NCBI GenBank assembly: GCA_965278985.1
Contig: OZ257131.1
Span: 1,116,001 to 1,180,000 of the forward strand
Direction of reading: 5' to 3'
DNA from: CAISIP01 sp965278985
GTDB lineage: Bacteria; Pseudomonadota; Gammaproteobacteria; Burkholderiales; Burkholderiaceae_C
Length of the DNA stretch: 64,000 bases
Part shown: in pieces, positions 63,163 to 64,000 of the stretch
Layout: every line of letters begins with the position of its first letter
Numbering within the stretch: the stretch's first letter is position 1
The notes under the pieces: generated by a model
Databases searched by the model: none
What the model was told of the DNA's origin: nothing
What the model saw: only the letters and a program-made list of their open reading frames with translations
Made by a program: the position numbers and the translations under genes

Positions 63163-64000
63163 CCCCGTTGGCGACCAAGGCATTGACCCCATCGGCGAAG
63201 AAGCCAGCGGCCAAACCCCTGGGCAAGGCGCCCGGGAAGCCTGCAGCAAAGGCCGCCAGGACGGTGCCAGCCCGCGCCAAGCCGGTCACGCTCACGGCCG
63301 TGCGCACGTGGATGGCCTCCCGCGGCCGCAAGCCCTTCACTTTCCAACGTGCCGTGTGGCAGGCGATGGCCCGCGGCGAGAGCGGCCTGCTGCATGCCAA
63401 TGCCGGCACCGGCAAGACGCTGGCCGTGTGGCTGGGCGCGCTGTTGGCGCTCGCGCCGCCTCTGCCCCCTGCATCCGCCACGGCCTACGCGCGGTCCACG
63501 CGCGCCATTGGGCCACCGCTGACCGTGTTGTGGATCACCCCCATGCGCGCACTGGCCGCCGACACGCTGCGCGCGCTGCGCGAGGCGCTGGAGGCGCTAG
63601 CACCGCATTGGACCAGCGGCCTGCGCAGCGGCGACACCGCGTCGGCGGACCGCGCCGCGCAGGACCGCCGCCTGCCCACCGTGCTGGTCACCACGCCCGA
63701 GAGCCTGTCCCTGCTGCTGGCGCGCGCGGATGCCTGCGAGGTGCTGCGGTCGGTGCAGCTGGCGGTGGTGGACGAATGGCACGAGCTGCTGGGCAACAAG
63801 CGCGGCGTGCAGGTGCAGCTGGCCCTGGCCCGCCTGCGCCGGCTGCAACCCGCGCTGATGACCTGGGGCCTGTCGGCGACGCTGGGCAACCTGGACGAAG
63901 GCCTGGAGGTGCTCGTGGGCCGGGGCCGCTCAGAGGATGCACCCGCGCCGCTGGTCGTGCACGGCGAGGTGCCCAAGGAGCTGGGCATCGACACGCTGCT
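63159..64000 (+). CDS. Ligase-associated DEXH-box helicase (Lhr-like), partial
   Basis: The reading frame starts with GTG at 63159, overlapping the ligase stop, and runs off the end of the window, so only about 280 residues are visible. After a Lys/Ala-rich lead (residues 1-50) come Q-motif-like FTFQRAVWQAM, Walker A NAGTGKT near residue 83, ITPMRALAAD, TTPESLSLLL and the DEXH box VVDEWHE near 204, then GLSATLGN. DEWH in place of DEAH is typical of this subfamily. It completes the known exonuclease-ligase-helicase trio. The C-terminal helicase domain is not in the window. Confidence 0.92.
   Translation, partial: MTPLATKALTPSAKKPAAKPLGKAPGKPAAKAARTVPARAKPVTLTAVRTWMASRGRKPFTFQRAVWQAMARGESGLLHANAGTGKTLAVWLGALLALAPPLPPASATAYARSTRAIGPPLTVLWITPMRALAADTLRALREALEALAPHWTSGLRSGDTASADRAAQDRRLPTVLVTTPESLSLLLARADACEVLRSVQLAVVDEWHELLGNKRGVQVQLALARLRRLQPALMTWGLSATLGNLDEGLEVLVGRGRSEDAPAPLVVHGEVPKELGIDTL

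Overview
The window is GC-rich DNA (about 68-70% G+C over most of its length) from a betaproteobacterium, most likely a member of the Comamonadaceae (Burkholderiales). Supporting signs are the strong G/C bias at third codon positions, orphan tripartite-tricarboxylate-type (Bug/TctC) binding proteins next to GntR regulators, a DctABD system with a sigma-54 promoter, the MaeB-type malic enzyme and many NMT1/Tau-type ABC importers. I saw no rRNA, tRNA, CRISPR array or insertion sequence.

Layout. 0-3.3 kb: an NMT1-type ABC importer operon ending in a nucleoside/nucleobase deaminase gene. 3.3-8.4 kb: dctA with a near-consensus sigma-54 promoter, followed by dctB-dctD. 8.4-14.3 kb: an SDR, an aldehyde dehydrogenase, then a GntR/HutC regulator divergent from a Bug receptor-AtuA-DUF4387 operon with a perfect operator palindrome. 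14.3-20.2 kb: sixA-ppk1, a UDP-diacylglucosamine-pyrophosphatase-like phosphoesterase overlapping an OlsB-like acyltransferase, a YceH protein and a bactofilin. 20.5-27 kb: a ferric-iron ABC operon with a Fur box, then maeB. 27-33.3 kb: signalling genes (LuxR-type regulator, MHYT-domain hybrid kinase overlapping an HD-GYP regulator). 33.3-34.5 kb: an AbiEii-like toxin with an Xre-type antitoxin. 34.5-41.8 kb: an eight-gene operon (TetR, ABC importer, SMP-30 lactonase, cyclase/hydrolase, fumarylacetoacetase). 41.9-45.7 kb: DUF937 and DUF3597 proteins and a YgiQ radical-SAM protein. 45.97-53.3 kb: a region of visibly lower GC with two very large unrecognised proteins. 53.3-64 kb: DUF6678, a ZIP transporter, Dps, a second GntR-Bug operon with a PEP-mutase-type lyase and a LeuCD-like hydratase, and the ligase-associated exonuclease/LigC/DEXH-helicase repair operon, cut by the window end.

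The best candidate for an undescribed system is the 46-53.3 kb block. It carries a 1271-residue protein with a C-terminal D...ExK nuclease signature and a 715-residue protein with a D...QxK nuclease signature and a C-terminal SEC-C zinc motif. They lie in tandem on the minus strand in foreign-looking DNA next to a small acidic protein gene, without an integrase. A two-component antiphage defence function is inferred, not shown. Most of the other genes are catabolic or transport modules for small organic acids, each paired with its own regulator.
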